A stretch of DNA of 64,000 nt from assembly GCF_051401765.1 (NCBI RefSeq), contig NW_027480422.1, positions 13,472,001 through 13,536,000 on the forward strand. Reading direction: 5' to 3'. Under the pieces are notes generated by a model. It did no database searches. It had not been told where the DNA came from and saw only the letters and a list, made by a program, of their open reading frames with translations. Position 1 is the stretch's first letter, and each line of letters begins with the position of its first letter. The DNA is from Calliopsis andreniformis. Its lineage: Eukaryota > Arthropoda > Insecta > Hymenoptera > Andrenidae. Position numbers and translations under genes: made by a program. Positions 1 to 14,325 of this stretch are shown here, one piece after another.

Positions 1-430
1 GGGCCTTAGAAGCCAACGCCAGAAACACAAAATAAAATAAAAATACAACAGTTATTCCATCGCATAACAGGAATAATTACAACCAGTGTGAAAGTAATGG
101 GCATTTCTACGTTCCGGGCAACCAAGGCTTCATCCTAGGGCGTTGCTCCACCAGATCCAATAGTTAGGACCTAAGAAGTCAACGCCAGAAGCATAAAATA
201 CAAAATAAATAGAACAGTTTTTCCATTGTATAAAACGAATAATTGCAACCAGTGTGAAAGTTATGGTCATTTCTACGTTCCGGGCAACCTAGGCTTAACT
301 GTAGGGCGTTGCTCCACCAGATCGCATAGTTAGGGACATAGAATTTAACGCCAGAAGCATAAAATACAATAAAAATGCAACAGTTTTTCCATAGTATAAC
401 AGGAATAACTGCAACCAGTGTGAAAGTACT

Positions 431-3400
431 GGTCATTTGTATGTTCCCGGTAACCTAGGCTTCACTCTAGGGCGTTGCTCTACCACATCGAATAGCTACG
501 GCCTTAGAAGTCAACGCCATAACTATAAAAAACAATATAAATACAACAGTTCTTCCATTGTATAAAATGAATAATTGCAACCAGAGTGAAGGTGATGGTC
601 ATTCCTACGTCCCGGGCAACCTAGGCTTCACTCTAGGGCGTTGCTCCACCAGATCGATGAGCTAGGGACTTAGAAGTCAACGCTAGAAGCATAAAATAAA
701 AGAAAAATACAACAGTTTTTCCATCGTATAAAACGAATAATTGCAACCAGTATGAAAGCTATGATCATTTAAACGTTCCGGGCAACCTAGGCTTCACTCT
801 AGGGCATTGTCCGACCAGATCGAATAGTTAGGGCCTAAGAAGTCAACGCCAGAAGCATAAAATACAATATAAATACAACAGCTCTTCCATCGTATATAAT
901 GTATATTTGCAAACAGTGTGAAAGTAAAGGTCATTTCTACGTACCGGGCAACCTAGGTTTCGCTGTAGGGCGCTGCTCCGCCAGATCGAATTGCTAGGGA
1001 CTTAGAAGACAACCCCAGAAGCATAAAATACAATAAAAATGCAACAGTTTTTCCATCGTATAACAGGAAATCTGCAACCAGTGTGAAAGTACTGGTCATT
1101 TCTATGTTCCGGGTAACCTAGGCTTCATTCTAGGGCGTTGCTCCACCAGATCGAATAGCTAGGGACTTAGAAATCAACGCCAGAAAAATAAAATACAACA
1201 TGCGTACCACAGTTTTTCCATCGTACAAAATGTATAATTGCAAGCAGTGTGAAGGTAATGGTCATTTCCACGTTAAGGGCAACCTAGGCTTCACTCTAGA
1301 GCGTTCCTCCTCCAGACCGAATAGTTAGGGCCTTAGATGTCAACGCCCGAAGCATAAAATACAAAATAAATAGAACAGCTTTTCCATTGTATAAAACGAA
1401 TAATTGCAACCAGTGTGAAAGTTATGGTCATTTCTACTCTCCGGGCAACCTAGGCTTAACTCCAGGGCGTTGCTCCTCCAGATCGAATAGCTAGGGACTT
1501 TGAATACAACGCAAGAAGCATAAAATACAATAAAAATGCAACAGTTTTTCCATAGTATAACAGGAATAATTGCAACCAATGTGAACGTACAGGTCATTTC
1601 TACGTTCCGGGTAACCTAGGCTTCGCTCTAGGGACTTGCTCCACCAGATCGAATAGCTAGGGACTTAGAAGTCAACGCCAGAGGCATAAAATACAATAAA
1701 AATGCAACAGCTCTTCCATCGTAAAGAATGTATATTTGCAAACAGTGTGAAAGTAAAGGTCATTTCTACGTACCGGGCAACCTAGGTTTCGCTGTAGGGA
1801 GCTGCTCCGCCAGATCGAATAGCTAGGGACTTAGAAGTCAACCCCAGAAGCATAAAATACAATAAAAATGCAACAGTTTTTCCATCGTATAAAATGGATA
1901 ATTGCAAGGACTGTGAAGGCAATGGTCATTTCTACGTTCCGGGCAACCTAGGCTTCACTCTAGAGCGTTGCTTCACCAGATCGAATAGTTAGGGCCTTAG
2001 GTGTTACCGCCCGAAGCATAAAATACAAAATAAATAGAACAGTTTTTCCACTGTATAAAACGAATAATTGCAACCAGTGTGAAAGTTATGGTCATTTCTA
2101 CGTTCCGGGCAACCTAGGCTTAACTGTAGGGCGTTGCTCCACCAGATCGCATAGTTAGGGACATAGAATTTAACGCCAGAAGCATAAAATACAATAAAAA
2201 TGCAATTGTTTTTCCATAGTATAACAGGAATAATTGCAACCAATATGAAAGTACAGGTCATTTCTACGTTCCGGCCAAGCTAGGCTTCGCTCTAGGGACT
2301 TGCTCCACCAGATCGAATAGCTAGGGACTTAGAAGTCAACGCCAGAGGCATAAAATACAATAAAAATGCAACAGTTTTTCCATCGTATAACATGAATAAC
2401 TGCAACCAGTGTGAAAGTACTGGTCATTTTTATGTTCCCGGTAACCTAGGCTTCACTCTAGGGCGTTGCTCCACCACATCGAATAGCTACGGCCTTAGAA
2501 GTCAACGCCATAACTATAAAAAACAATATAAATACAACAGTTCTTCCATTGTATAAAATGAATAATTGCAACCAGAGTGAAGGTGATGGTCATTTCTACG
2601 TCCCGGGCAACCTTGGCTTCACTCTAGGGCGTTGCTCCACCAGATCGAATAGCTAGGGACTTAGAAGTCAACGCTAGAAGCATAAAATAAAAGAAAAATA
2701 CAACAGTTTTTCCATCGTATAAAACGAATAATTGCAACCAGTATGAAAGCTATGGTCATTTATACGTTCCGGGCAACCTAGGCTTCACTCTAGGGCATTG
2801 TCCGACCAGATCGAATAGTTAGGGCCTAAGAAGTCAACGCCAGAAGCATAAAATACAATATAAATACAACAGCTCTTCCATCGTATATAATGTATATTTG
2901 CAAACAGTGTGAAAGTAAAGGTCATTTCTACGTACCGGGCAACCTAGGTTTCGCTGTAGGGCGCTGCTCCGCCAGATCGAATTGCTAGGGACTTAGAAGT
3001 CAACCCCAGAAGCATAAAATACAATAAAAATGCTACAGTTTTTCCATCGTATAACAGGAAAGCTGCAACCAGTGTGAAAGTACTGGTCATTTCTATGTTC
3101 CGGGTAACCTAGGCTTCATTCTAGGGCGTTGCTCCACCAGATCGAATAGCTAGGGACTTAGAATTCAACGCCAGAAGAATAAAATACAACATGGGTACCA
3201 CAGTCTTTCCTTCGTATAAAATGTATAATTGCAAGCAGTGTGAAGGTAATGGTCATTTCCACGTTACGGGCAACCTAGGCTTCACTCTAGAGCGTTCCTC
3301 CTCCAGACCGAATAGTTAGGGCCTTAGATGTCAACGCCCGAAGCATAAAATACAAAATAAATAGAACAGCTTTTCCATTGTATAAAACGATTAATTGCAA

Positions 3401-3545
3401 CCAGTGTGAAAGTTATGGTCATTTCTACTCTCCGGGCAACCTAGGCTTAACTCCAGGGCGTTGCTCCTCCAGATCGAATAGCTAGGGCCTTTGAATACAA
3501 CGCAAGAAGCATAAAATACAATAAAAATGCAACAGTTTTTCCATC
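431..3545. repeat. Higher-order repeat pair, 12-monomer spacing (431-1,553 and 2,422-3,545)
   Basis: About 1.1 kb starting at 431 recurs at 2,422, an offset of about 1,992 bp, or 12 monomers. The two copies share private variants: the GTTCCCGGTAACC form, the CCATAACTATAAAAAACAAT form, a CGTACCGGGCAACC monomer followed by GGGCGCTGCTCCGCC, and a monomer with GTACCACAG in place of the usual CAACAG region. They differ at scattered bases, for example GATCGATGAG against GATCGAATAG near 655. Similarity ends near 1,553 and 3,545, where one copy reads ATAGTATAACAGG and the other ATCGTGTAACAGG. Confidence 0.75.
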
Positions 3546-6004
3546 GTGTAACAGGAAAGCTGCAGCCAGTGTGAAAGTACTGGTCATTTCTATGTTCCGG
3601 GTGACCTAGGCTTCACTTTAGGGCGTTGCTCCACCAGATCGAATAGCTCGGGCCTTAGAAGCCAACGCCAGAAACACAAAATAAAATAAAAATACAACAG
3701 TTATTCCATCGCATAACAGGAATAATTACAACCAGTGTGAAAGTAATGGGCATTTCTACGTTCAGGGCAACCAAGGCTTCACCCTAGGGCGTTGCTCCAC
3801 CAGATCCAATAGTTAGGACCTAAGAAGTCAACGCCAGAAGCATAAAATACAAAATAAATAGAACAGTTTTTCCATTGTATAAAACGAATAATTGCAACCA
3901 GTATGAAAGCTATGGTCATTTATACGTTCCGGGCAACCTAGGCTTCTCTCTAGGGCATTGTCCGACCAGATCGAATAGTTAGGGCCTAAGAAGTCAACGC
4001 CAGAAGCATAAAATACAATATAAATACAACAGCACTTCCATCGTATATAATGTATATTTGCAAACAGTGTGAAAGTGAAGGTCATTTCTACGTACCGGGC
4101 AACCTAGGTTTCGCTGTAGGGCGCTGCTCCGCCAGATCGAATAGCTAGGGACTTAGAAGTCAACCCCAGAAGCATAAAATACAATAAATATGCAACAGTT
4201 TTTCCATCGTATAACAGGAAAGCTGCAACCAGTGTGAAAGTACTGGTCATTTCCATGTTCCGGGCAACCTAGGCTTCATTCTAGGGCGTTGCTCCACCAG
4301 ATCGAATAGCTAGGGACTTAGAATTCAACGCCAGAAGAATAAAATACAACATGGGTACCACAGTTTTTCCATCGTATAAAATGTATAATTGCAAGCAGTG
4401 TGAAGGTAATGGTCATTTCCACGTTACGGGCAACCTAGGCTTCACTCTAGAGCGTACCTCCTCCAGACCGAATAGTTAGGGCCTTAGATGTCAACGCCCG
4501 AAGCATAAAATACAAAATAAATAGAACAGCTTTTCCATTGTATAAAACGAATAATTGCAACCAGTGTGAAAGTTATGGTCATTTCTACTCTCCGGGCAAC
4601 CTAGGCTTAACTCCAGGGCGTTGCTCCTCCAGATCGAATAGCTAGGGACTTTGAATACAACGCAAGAAGCATAAAATACAATAAAAATGCAACAGTTTTT
4701 CCATAGTATAACAGGAATAATTGCAACCAATGTGAACGTACAGGACATTTCTACGTTCCGGGTAACCTAGGCTTCGCTCTAGGGACTTGCTCCACCAGAT
4801 CCAATAGCTAGGGACTTAGAAGTAAACGCCAGAGGCATAAAATACAATAAAAATGCAACAGCTCTTCCATCGTATATAATGTATATTTGCAAACAGCGTG
4901 AAAGTAAAGGTCATTTCTACGTACCGGGCAACCTAGGTTTCGCTGTAGGGCGCTGCTCCGCCAGATCGAATAGCTAGGGACTTAGAAGTCAACCCCAGAA
5001 GCATAAAATACAATAAAAATGCAACAGTTTTTCCATCGTATAAAATGGATAATTGCAAGGACTGTGAAGGTAATGGTCATTTCTACGTCCCGGGCAACCT
5101 AGGCTTCACTCTAGGGCGTTGCTCCACCAGATCGAATAGCTAGGGACTTAGAAGTCAACGCTAGAAGCATAAAATAAAAGAAAAATACAACAGTTTTTCC
5201 ATCGTATAAAACGAATAATTGCAACCAGTATGAAAGCTATGGTCATTTATACGTTCCGGGCAACCTAGGCTTCACTCTAGGGCATTGTCCGACCAGATCG
5301 AATAGTTAGGGCCTAAGAAGTCAACGCCAGAAGCATAAAATACAATATAAATACAACATCTCTTCCATCGTATATAATGTATATTTGCAAACAGTGTGAA
5401 AGTAAAGGCCATTTCTACGTACCGGGCAACCTAGGTTTCGCTGTAGGGCGCTGCTCCGCCAGATCGAATTGCTAGGGACTTAGAAGTCAACCCCAGAAGC
5501 ATAAAATACAATAAAAATGCTACAGTTTTTCCATCGTATAACAGGAAAGCTGCAACCAGTGTGAAAGTACTGGTCATTTCTATGTTCCGGGTAACCTAGG
5601 CTTCATTCTAGGGCGTTACTCCACCAGATCGAATAGCTAGGGACTTAGAATTGAACGCCAGAAGAATAAAATACAACATGGGTACCACAGTTTTTCCATC
5701 GTAAAAAATGTATAATTGTAAGCAGTGTGAAGGTAATGGTCCTTTCCACGTTACGGGCAACCTAGGCTTCACTCTAGAGCGTTCCTCCTCCAGACCGAAT
5801 AGTTAGGGCCTTAGATGTCAACGCCGGAAGCATAAAATACAAAATAAATAGAACAGCTTTTCCATTGTATAAAACGAATAATTGCAACCAGTGTGAAAGT
5901 TATGGTCATTTCTACTCTCCGGGCAACCTAGGCTTAACTCCAGGGCGTTGCTCCTCCAGATCGAATAGCTAGGGACTTAGAATTTAACGCCAGAAGCATA
6001 AAAT

Positions 6005-7426
6005 GCAATAAAAATGCAACAGTTTTTCCATCGTATGTAATGTATATTTGCAAACAGTGTGAAAGTAAAGGTCATTTCTACGTTCCGGCAACCTACGTTT
6101 CACTTTAGGGCGTTGCTCCACCAGATCGAATAGCTCGGGCCTTAGAAGCAAACGCCAGAAACACAAAATAAAATAAAAATACAACAGTTATTCCATCGTA
6201 TAACTGGAATAATTACAACCAGTGTGAAAGTAATGGGCATTTATACGTTCCGGGCAACCAAGGCTTCACCCTAGGGCGTTGCTCCACCAGATCCAATAGG
6301 TAGGACCTAAGAAGTCAACGCCAGAAGCATAAAATACAAAATAGATACAACAGTTTTTCCATCACATAACAGGAATAATTGCAACCAGTGTGAAAGTGAT
6401 GGTCATTTCTATGTTCCGGGCAACCTAGGCTTCACTCTAGGGCGTTGCACCACCAGATCGAATAGCTAGGGCCTTAGAAGTCAACGCCAGAAGCATAAAG
6501 TAAAATATAAATACAACAGTTATTCCATCGTATAACAGTAATAATTACAACCAGTGTGAAAGTAATGCGCACTTCTACGTTCCGTGCAACCTAGGCTTCA
6601 CTCTAGGGCGTTGCTCCACCAGATCGAATAGCTAGGGACTAAGAAGTCAACGCAAGAAGCATAAAATAAAAGAAAAATACAACAGTTTTTCCATCGTATA
6701 AAACGAATAATTGCAACCAGTATGAAAGCTATGGTCATTTATACGTTCCGGGCAACCTAGGCTTCACTCCAGGGCATTGTCCGACCAGATCGAATAGTTA
6801 GGGCCTAAGAAGTCAGCGCCAAAAGCATAAAATACAATATAAATACAACAGCTCTTCCATCGTATATAATGTATATTTGCAAACAGTGTGAAAGTAAAGG
6901 TCATTTCTACGTACCGGGCAACCTAGGTTTCGCTGTAGGGCGCTGCTCCGCCAGATCGAATAGCTAGGGACTTAGAAGTCAACCCTAGAAGCATAAAATT
7001 GCAATAAAAATGCAACAGTTTTTCCATCGTATGTAATGTATATTTGCAAACAGTGTGAAAGTAAAGGTCATTTCTACGTTCCGGGCAACCTAGGTTTCAC
7101 TTTAGGGCGTTGCTCCACCAGATCGAATAGCTCGGGCCTTAGAAGCCAACGCCAGAAACACAAAATAAAATAAAAATACAGCAGTTATTCCATCGTATAA
7201 CTGGAATAATTACAACCAGTGTGAAAGTAATGGGCATTTATACGTTCCGGGCAACCAAGGCTTCACCCTAGGGCGTTGCTCCACCAGATCCAATAGTTAG
7301 GACCTAAGAAGTCAACGCCAGAAGCATAAAATACAAAATAGATACAACAGTTTTTCCATCACATAACAGGAATAATTGCAACCAGTGTGAAAGTGATGGT
7401 CATTTCTATGTTCCGGGCAACCTAGG
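6005..7426. repeat. Higher-order repeat pair, 6-monomer spacing (about 6,005-6,430 and 7,001-7,426)
   Basis: A run of about 2.5 monomers recurs at an offset of 996 bp, or 6 monomers. Shared private features are the ATGTAATGTATATTTGC segment, AGCTCGGGCCTTAGAAG, AGAAACACAAAATAAAATAA, CATTTATACGTTCCGGG and CAACCAAGGCTTCACCC. Similar material also occurs near 1-160 and 3,650-3,810. The leftmost 8 kb thus looks like a shuffled set of the same monomer variants rather than one fixed higher-order unit. Confidence 0.65.
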
Positions 7427-10400
7427 CTTCACTCCAGGGCATTGTCCGACCAGATCGAATAGTTAGGGCCTAAGAAGTCAACGCCAAAAGCATAAAATAC
7501 AATATAAATACAACAGCTCTTCCATCGTATATAATGTATATTTGCAAACAGTGTGAAAGTAAAGGTCATTTCTACGTACCGGGCAACCTAGGTTTCGCTG
7601 TAGGGCGCTGCTCCGCCAGATCGAATAGCTAGGGACTTAGAAGTCAACCCTAGAAGCATAAAATACAATAAAAATGCAACAGTTTTTCCATCGTATAACA
7701 GGAAAGCTGCAACCAGTGTGAAAGTACTGGTCATTTCTATGTTCCGGGCAACCTAGGCTTCATTCTAGGTCGTTGCTCCACCAGATCGAATAGCTAGGGA
7801 CTTAGAATTCAACGCCAGAAGGATAAAATACAACATGGGTACCACAGTTTTTCCATCGTATAAAATGTATAATTGCAAGCAGTGTGAAGGTAATGGTCAT
7901 TTCCACGTTACGGGCAACCTAGGCTTCACTCTAGAGCGTTCCTCCTCCAGACCGAATAGTTAGGGCCTTAGATGTCAACGCCCGAAGCATAAAATACAAA
8001 ATAAATAGAACAGCTTTTCCATTGTATAAAACGAATAATTGCAACCAGTATGAAAGTTACGGTCATTTCTACGTTCCGGGCAACCTAGGCTTCACCCTAG
8101 GGCGTTGTTCCACCAGATCGAATAGTTAGGTCCTAAGAAGTCAACGCCAGAAGCATAAAATACGATATATGTACAACAGCCTTTCCATCGTATCAAACGA
8201 ATAAGTGCAACCAGTGTGAAAGCAATGGTCATCTCTACGTTTCGGGCAACATAGGCTCCACTCTAGGGCGTTGGTACATCAAATCGAATAGCTAGGGCCT
8301 TAGAAGTCAACGCCCGAGGCATAAAATACAAAATTAAAGGAACAGCTTTAACATTGTATAAAACGAATAATTGCAACCAGTGTGAAAGTTATGGTCATTT
8401 CTACGTTCCGGGCAACCTAGGCTTCACCCTAGGGCGTTCCTCCAGCATATCCAATAGTTATGACCTCAGAAGTCAACGCCCGGAGCATAAAATACAATAA
8501 AAATACCACAGTTTTTCCATCGTATAACAGGAATAATAGCAACCAGAGTGAAGGTGATGGTCACTTCTAAGTTCCGGGCAACCTAGGCTACACCCTAGGG
8601 CGATGCTCCACCAGATCGAATGGCTAGGGCCTTAGAAGTCCACGCGAGAAGCATAAAATAAAATACAAATAGAGCAGTTATACCATCGTATAGCAGGAAT
8701 AATTACAACCAGTGTGAAGGAAATGGACATTTCTACGTTCCGTGCAACCTAGACTTCACTCTAGGACGTTGCTCCACCAGGTCGAATAGTCAGGGCCTTA
8801 GAAAACAAATCCAGGCGCATAAAACACAAGAAAAATACAACAGTTCTATCATCGTATAACAGGAACAATTGCAACATGCCTGAAGGTAATGGTCATTTCT
8901 ACGTTCCGGGAAATCTAGGCTTCTCTCTAGGCCGTTGCTCCACCAGATCGAATAGTTAGGGCCTAAGAAGTCAACGCCAGAAGCATAAAATACGATATAA
9001 ATACAACAGCTTTTCCGTCGTAGATGATGTATATTTGCAAAGAGTGAGAAAGTAAAGGTCATTTCTTCGTTCCGGGCAACCTAGGCATAACTGTAGGGCG
9101 TTGCTCCACCAGATCGCATAGTTAGGTACTTAGAATTTAACGCCAGAAGCATAAAATACAATAAAAATGCAACAGTTTTTCCATCGTATAACAGGAATAA
9201 TTGCAACCAGTGTGAAAGATATGGTCATTTCTACGATCAGGGCAACCTAGGCTTCACTCTAGGCGTTGCTCCACCAGATCCAATAGTTAGGGCCTAAGAA
9301 GTCAACGCCAGAAGCATAACGTAAAATAAAAATCCAACAGTTTGTCCATCGTAGAACAGGAATAATTGCAACCAGTGTGAAAGTAACGGTCATTTCTACA
9401 TTCCGGGCAACCTACGTTTCGCTCTAGGGCATTGCTCCACCACATCGAATAGTTAGGGCCTTAGAAAACAACTCCAGACGCATAAAATACAATAAAGATA
9501 CAGCAGTTTTTTCATCGTACAACAGGAATAATTGCAACAAGGCAGAAGGTACTGGTCATTTCTACGTTCCGGGCAATCTCGGCTTCTCTCTAGGGCGTTG
9601 CTCCACCAGATCGAATAGTTAGGGCCTAAGAAGTGAACGCCAAAAGCATAAAATAGAAGAGAAATACAACAGTTTTTCCATCGTATAACAGGAATAATTG
9701 CCACCAGTGTGAAAGGTATGGTCATTTCTACGTTCCGGGCAGCCTAGGCTTCACCCTAGGGCGCTGCTCCACCACATCGTATAGCTGCGGCCTTAGAAGT
9801 CAACGCCAGAGGCATAACATAGAATATAAGTACAACAGTTTTTCCATTGTATAAAACGTATAATTGCATTCAGTATGAAGGTTATGGTCATTTCTACGTT
9901 CCGGGCAACCTAGGCTTCACTCTAGGGCGTTGTTCCTCCATATCGAATAGCTAGGACCTAAGAAGTCTACACCAGAAGCATAAAATACAATATAAATACA
10001 ACAGTTTTTCCATCGCATAATACGAATAATTGCAACCAGTGTGAAAGCAATGGCCATTTCTACGTTCCGGGCAACCTAGGCTTCACTCTAGGGCGTTGTT
10101 CCTCCAGATCGAATAGCTAGGACCTAAGAAGTCTACACCTGAAGCATAAAATAAAATAAAAACACAACAGTTATTCCATCGTGTAACAGGAATAATTACA
10201 ACCAGTGTGAAAGTAATGGGCATTTCTAAGTTCCGGGCAACCTAAGCTTCACCCTAGAGCGTTGCACCACCAGATCGAATAGTTAGGGCCTAAGAAGACA
10301 ACGCCAGACGCATAAACTGCAATATAAATACAACAGTTGTTCCCTTGTATAACAGGAATAATTGCAACCAGTGTGAAAGGTATGGTCATTTCTACGTTCC

Positions 10401-11673
10401 AGGCAACCTAGGCTTCACACTAGGGCATTGCTCCACCACATCGAATAGCTACGGCCTTAGAAGTCAACGCCATATCTATAAAATACAATATAAATACAAC
10501 AGTTTTTCCATTGTATAAAATGAATAATTGCAAACAGTGTGGAAGTAATGGTTATTTCTACGTTCCGGGCAACCCAGGCTCCACGCTTGGGCGTTGCTCC
10601 ACCACATCGAATAGCTACGGCCTTAGGAGTCAACGCCAGAGGCATAACATACAATATAAGAACAACAGTTTTTCCATCGTATAAAACGAATAATTGCAAT
10701 CAGTATGAAGGTTATGGTCATTTCTACGTTCCGGGCAACCTAGGCTTCACTGGAGGCGTTGCTCCACCAGATCCAATCGTTAGGGCCTTAGAAAACAACT
10801 CCAGACGCATAAAACACAAGAAAAATACAACAGTTCTTTCATCCTATAACAGGAACAATTGCAACATGCCTGAATGTAATGGTCATTTCTACGTTCCGGG
10901 AAATCTAGGCTTCTCTCTAGGGCGTTGCTCCACCAGATCGAATAGTTACGGCCTAAGAAGTCAACGCCAGAAGCATAAAATACAATAGAGATACAACAGT
11001 TTTTCCATCGATTAACAGGAATAATTGCAACCAGTGTGAAAGATATGGTCATTTCTACGATCAGGGCAACCTAGGCTTCACCCCAGGGCGTTGCTGCACC
11101 ACATCGAATAGCTACGGCCTTAGAAGTCAACGCCAGAAGGTTAAAATACAATATAAATACAACAGTTTTTCCATCGCATAATACGAATAATTGCAACCAG
11201 TGTGAAAGCAATGGCCATTTCTACGTTCCGGGCAACCTAGGCTTCACTCTAGGGCGTTGTTCCTCCAGATCGAATAGCTAGGACCTAAGAAGTCTACGCC
11301 AGAAGCATAAAATACAATATAAATACAACAGTTTTTCCATCGTATAATACGAATAATTGCAACCAGTGTGAAAGCAATGGCCATTTCTACGTTCCGGGCA
11401 ACATAGGCTTCACTCTGGGGCGTTGTTCCACCAGATCGAATAGTTAGGGCCTAAGAAGTCAACGTCAGAAGCATAAAATACAATAGAAATACTACAGTTT
11501 TTCCATCGTATAACAGGAGTAATTGCAAACAGTGTGGAAGTAATGGTCATTTCTACGTTGCGGGCATCCTAGGCTTCACCCTAGGGCGTTGCTCCACCAC
11601 ATCGAATAGCTACGGCCTTAGGAGTCAACGCCAGAAGCACAAAATAAAATAAAAATACAACAGTTATTCCATC

Positions 11674-12999
11674 GTGTAACAGCAATAATTATAACCAGTG
11701 TGAAAGTGATGGGCATTTCTACGTTCCGTTCAACCTAGGCTTCACTCTAGGGCGTTGCACCACCAGATCAAATAGCTAGGGCCTTAGAAGTCAACGCCAG
11801 AAGCATAAAATAAAATATAAATACAACAGTTATTCCATCATATAACAGGAATAATTACAACCAGTGTGAAAGTAATGGGCATTTCTACGTTCCGTGCAAC
11901 CTAGGCTTCACTCTAGGGCGTTGCTCCACCAGGTCGAATAGTTAGGGCCTTAGAAAACAACTCCAGACGCATAAAACACAGGAAAAATACAACAGTTCTT
12001 TCATCCTATAACAGGAACAATTGTAATATGCCTGAAGGTAATGGTCATTTCTACGTTCCGGGAAATCTAGGCTTCTCTCTAGGGCGTTGCTCCACCAGAT
12101 CGAATAGTTAGGGCTTAAGAAGTCAACGCCAGAAGCATAAAATACAATAAAGATACAACAGTTTTTCCATCGATTAACAGGAATAATTGCAACCAGTGTG
12201 AAAGATATGGTCATTCCTACGATAAGGGCAACCTAGGCTTCACTCCAGGGCGTTGCTGCACCACATCGAATAGCTACGGCCTTAGAAGTCAACGCCATAA
12301 CTATAAAAAACAATATAAATACAACAGTTTTTCCATTGTATATAATGAATAATTGCAACCAGTGTGAAAGACATGGTCATTTCTACGTTCCGGGCAACCT
12401 AGGCTTCACCCTAGGGCGTTGCTGCACCACATCGAATAGCTACGCCTTAGGAGTCAACGCCAGAAGCACAAAATAAAATAAAAACACAACAGTGATTCCA
12501 TCGTGTAACAGGAATAATTACAACCAGTGTGAAAGTAATGGGCACTTCTAAGTTCCGGGCAACTTAAGCTTCACCCTAGAGCGTTGCACCACCAGATCAA
12601 ATAGCTAGGGCCTTAGAAGTCAACGCCACTAGCATAAAATAAAATATAAATACTACAGTTATTCCATCATATAACAGGAATAATTACAACCAGTGTGAAA
12701 GTAATGGGCATTTCTACGTTCCGTGCAACCTAGGCTTCACTCTAGGGCGTTGCTCCACCAGGTCGAATAGTTAGGGCCTTAGAAACAAATCCAGACGCAT
12801 AAAACACAAGAAAAATACAACAGTTCTTTCATCCTATAACAGTAACAATTGCAACATGCCTGAAGGTAATGGTCATTTCTACGTTCCGGGCAATCTAGGC
12901 TTCTCTCTAGGGCGTTGCTCCACCAGGTCGAATAGTTAGGTCCTAAGAAGTCAACGCCAGAAGCATAAAATAGAATAGAAATACAACAGTTTTTCCATC
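11674..12999. repeat. 8-monomer higher-order unit, copy 1 of an apparently identical tandem pair (1,326 bp)
   Basis: This block is followed directly by a second copy at 13,000-14,325, offset 1,326 bp: 8 x 166 minus two single-base deletions. Both copies carry the same private changes, including those deletions (TAGCTACGCCTTAGG, which lacks one G, and CTTAGAAACAAATCC). They also share GTAATATGCCTGAAGG, CATTCCTACGATAAGGGC and GCAACTTAAGC. Reading the two side by side, I found no difference. The breakpoint lies in TTCCATCG, which is shared by both flanking monomers, so it fits unequal exchange between homologous monomers. Confidence 0.85.
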
Positions 13000-14325
13000 G
13001 TGTAACAGCAATAATTATAACCAGTGTGAAAGTGATGGGCATTTCTACGTTCCGTTCAACCTAGGCTTCACTCTAGGGCGTTGCACCACCAGATCAAATA
13101 GCTAGGGCCTTAGAAGTCAACGCCAGAAGCATAAAATAAAATATAAATACAACAGTTATTCCATCATATAACAGGAATAATTACAACCAGTGTGAAAGTA
13201 ATGGGCATTTCTACGTTCCGTGCAACCTAGGCTTCACTCTAGGGCGTTGCTCCACCAGGTCGAATAGTTAGGGCCTTAGAAAACAACTCCAGACGCATAA
13301 AACACAGGAAAAATACAACAGTTCTTTCATCCTATAACAGGAACAATTGTAATATGCCTGAAGGTAATGGTCATTTCTACGTTCCGGGAAATCTAGGCTT
13401 CTCTCTAGGGCGTTGCTCCACCAGATCGAATAGTTAGGGCTTAAGAAGTCAACGCCAGAAGCATAAAATACAATAAAGATACAACAGTTTTTCCATCGAT
13501 TAACAGGAATAATTGCAACCAGTGTGAAAGATATGGTCATTCCTACGATAAGGGCAACCTAGGCTTCACTCCAGGGCGTTGCTGCACCACATCGAATAGC
13601 TACGGCCTTAGAAGTCAACGCCATAACTATAAAAAACAATATAAATACAACAGTTTTTCCATTGTATATAATGAATAATTGCAACCAGTGTGAAAGACAT
13701 GGTCATTTCTACGTTCCGGGCAACCTAGGCTTCACCCTAGGGCGTTGCTGCACCACATCGAATAGCTACGCCTTAGGAGTCAACGCCAGAAGCACAAAAT
13801 AAAATAAAAACACAACAGTGATTCCATCGTGTAACAGGAATAATTACAACCAGTGTGAAAGTAATGGGCACTTCTAAGTTCCGGGCAACTTAAGCTTCAC
13901 CCTAGAGCGTTGCACCACCAGATCAAATAGCTAGGGCCTTAGAAGTCAACGCCACTAGCATAAAATAAAATATAAATACTACAGTTATTCCATCATATAA
14001 CAGGAATAATTACAACCAGTGTGAAAGTAATGGGCATTTCTACGTTCCGTGCAACCTAGGCTTCACTCTAGGGCGTTGCTCCACCAGGTCGAATAGTTAG
14101 GGCCTTAGAAACAAATCCAGACGCATAAAACACAAGAAAAATACAACAGTTCTTTCATCCTATAACAGTAACAATTGCAACATGCCTGAAGGTAATGGTC
14201 ATTTCTACGTTCCGGGCAATCTAGGCTTCTCTCTAGGGCGTTGCTCCACCAGGTCGAATAGTTAGGTCCTAAGAAGTCAACGCCAGAAGCATAAAATAGA
14301 ATAGAAATACAACAGTTTTTCCATC
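13000..14325. repeat. 8-monomer higher-order unit, copy 2 of the identical tandem pair (1,326 bp)
   Basis: This is the second copy of the block at 11,674-12,999. Identity stops at 14,326: this copy continues TATAACAGG where copy 1 is followed by TGTAACAGC. The downstream monomers (14,326-14,690) then match a block near 18,970-19,335. This part of the array therefore also belongs to a longer, older duplication with an offset of about 4,645 bp. Confidence 0.85.

Noticed and set aside
10539..10988. 149-codon plus-strand open frame in the satellite
   Set aside because: It spans about 2.7 monomers and stays open only through chance small indels and substitutions. Its translation is the satellite read in successive frames, and a minus-strand frame overlaps it.
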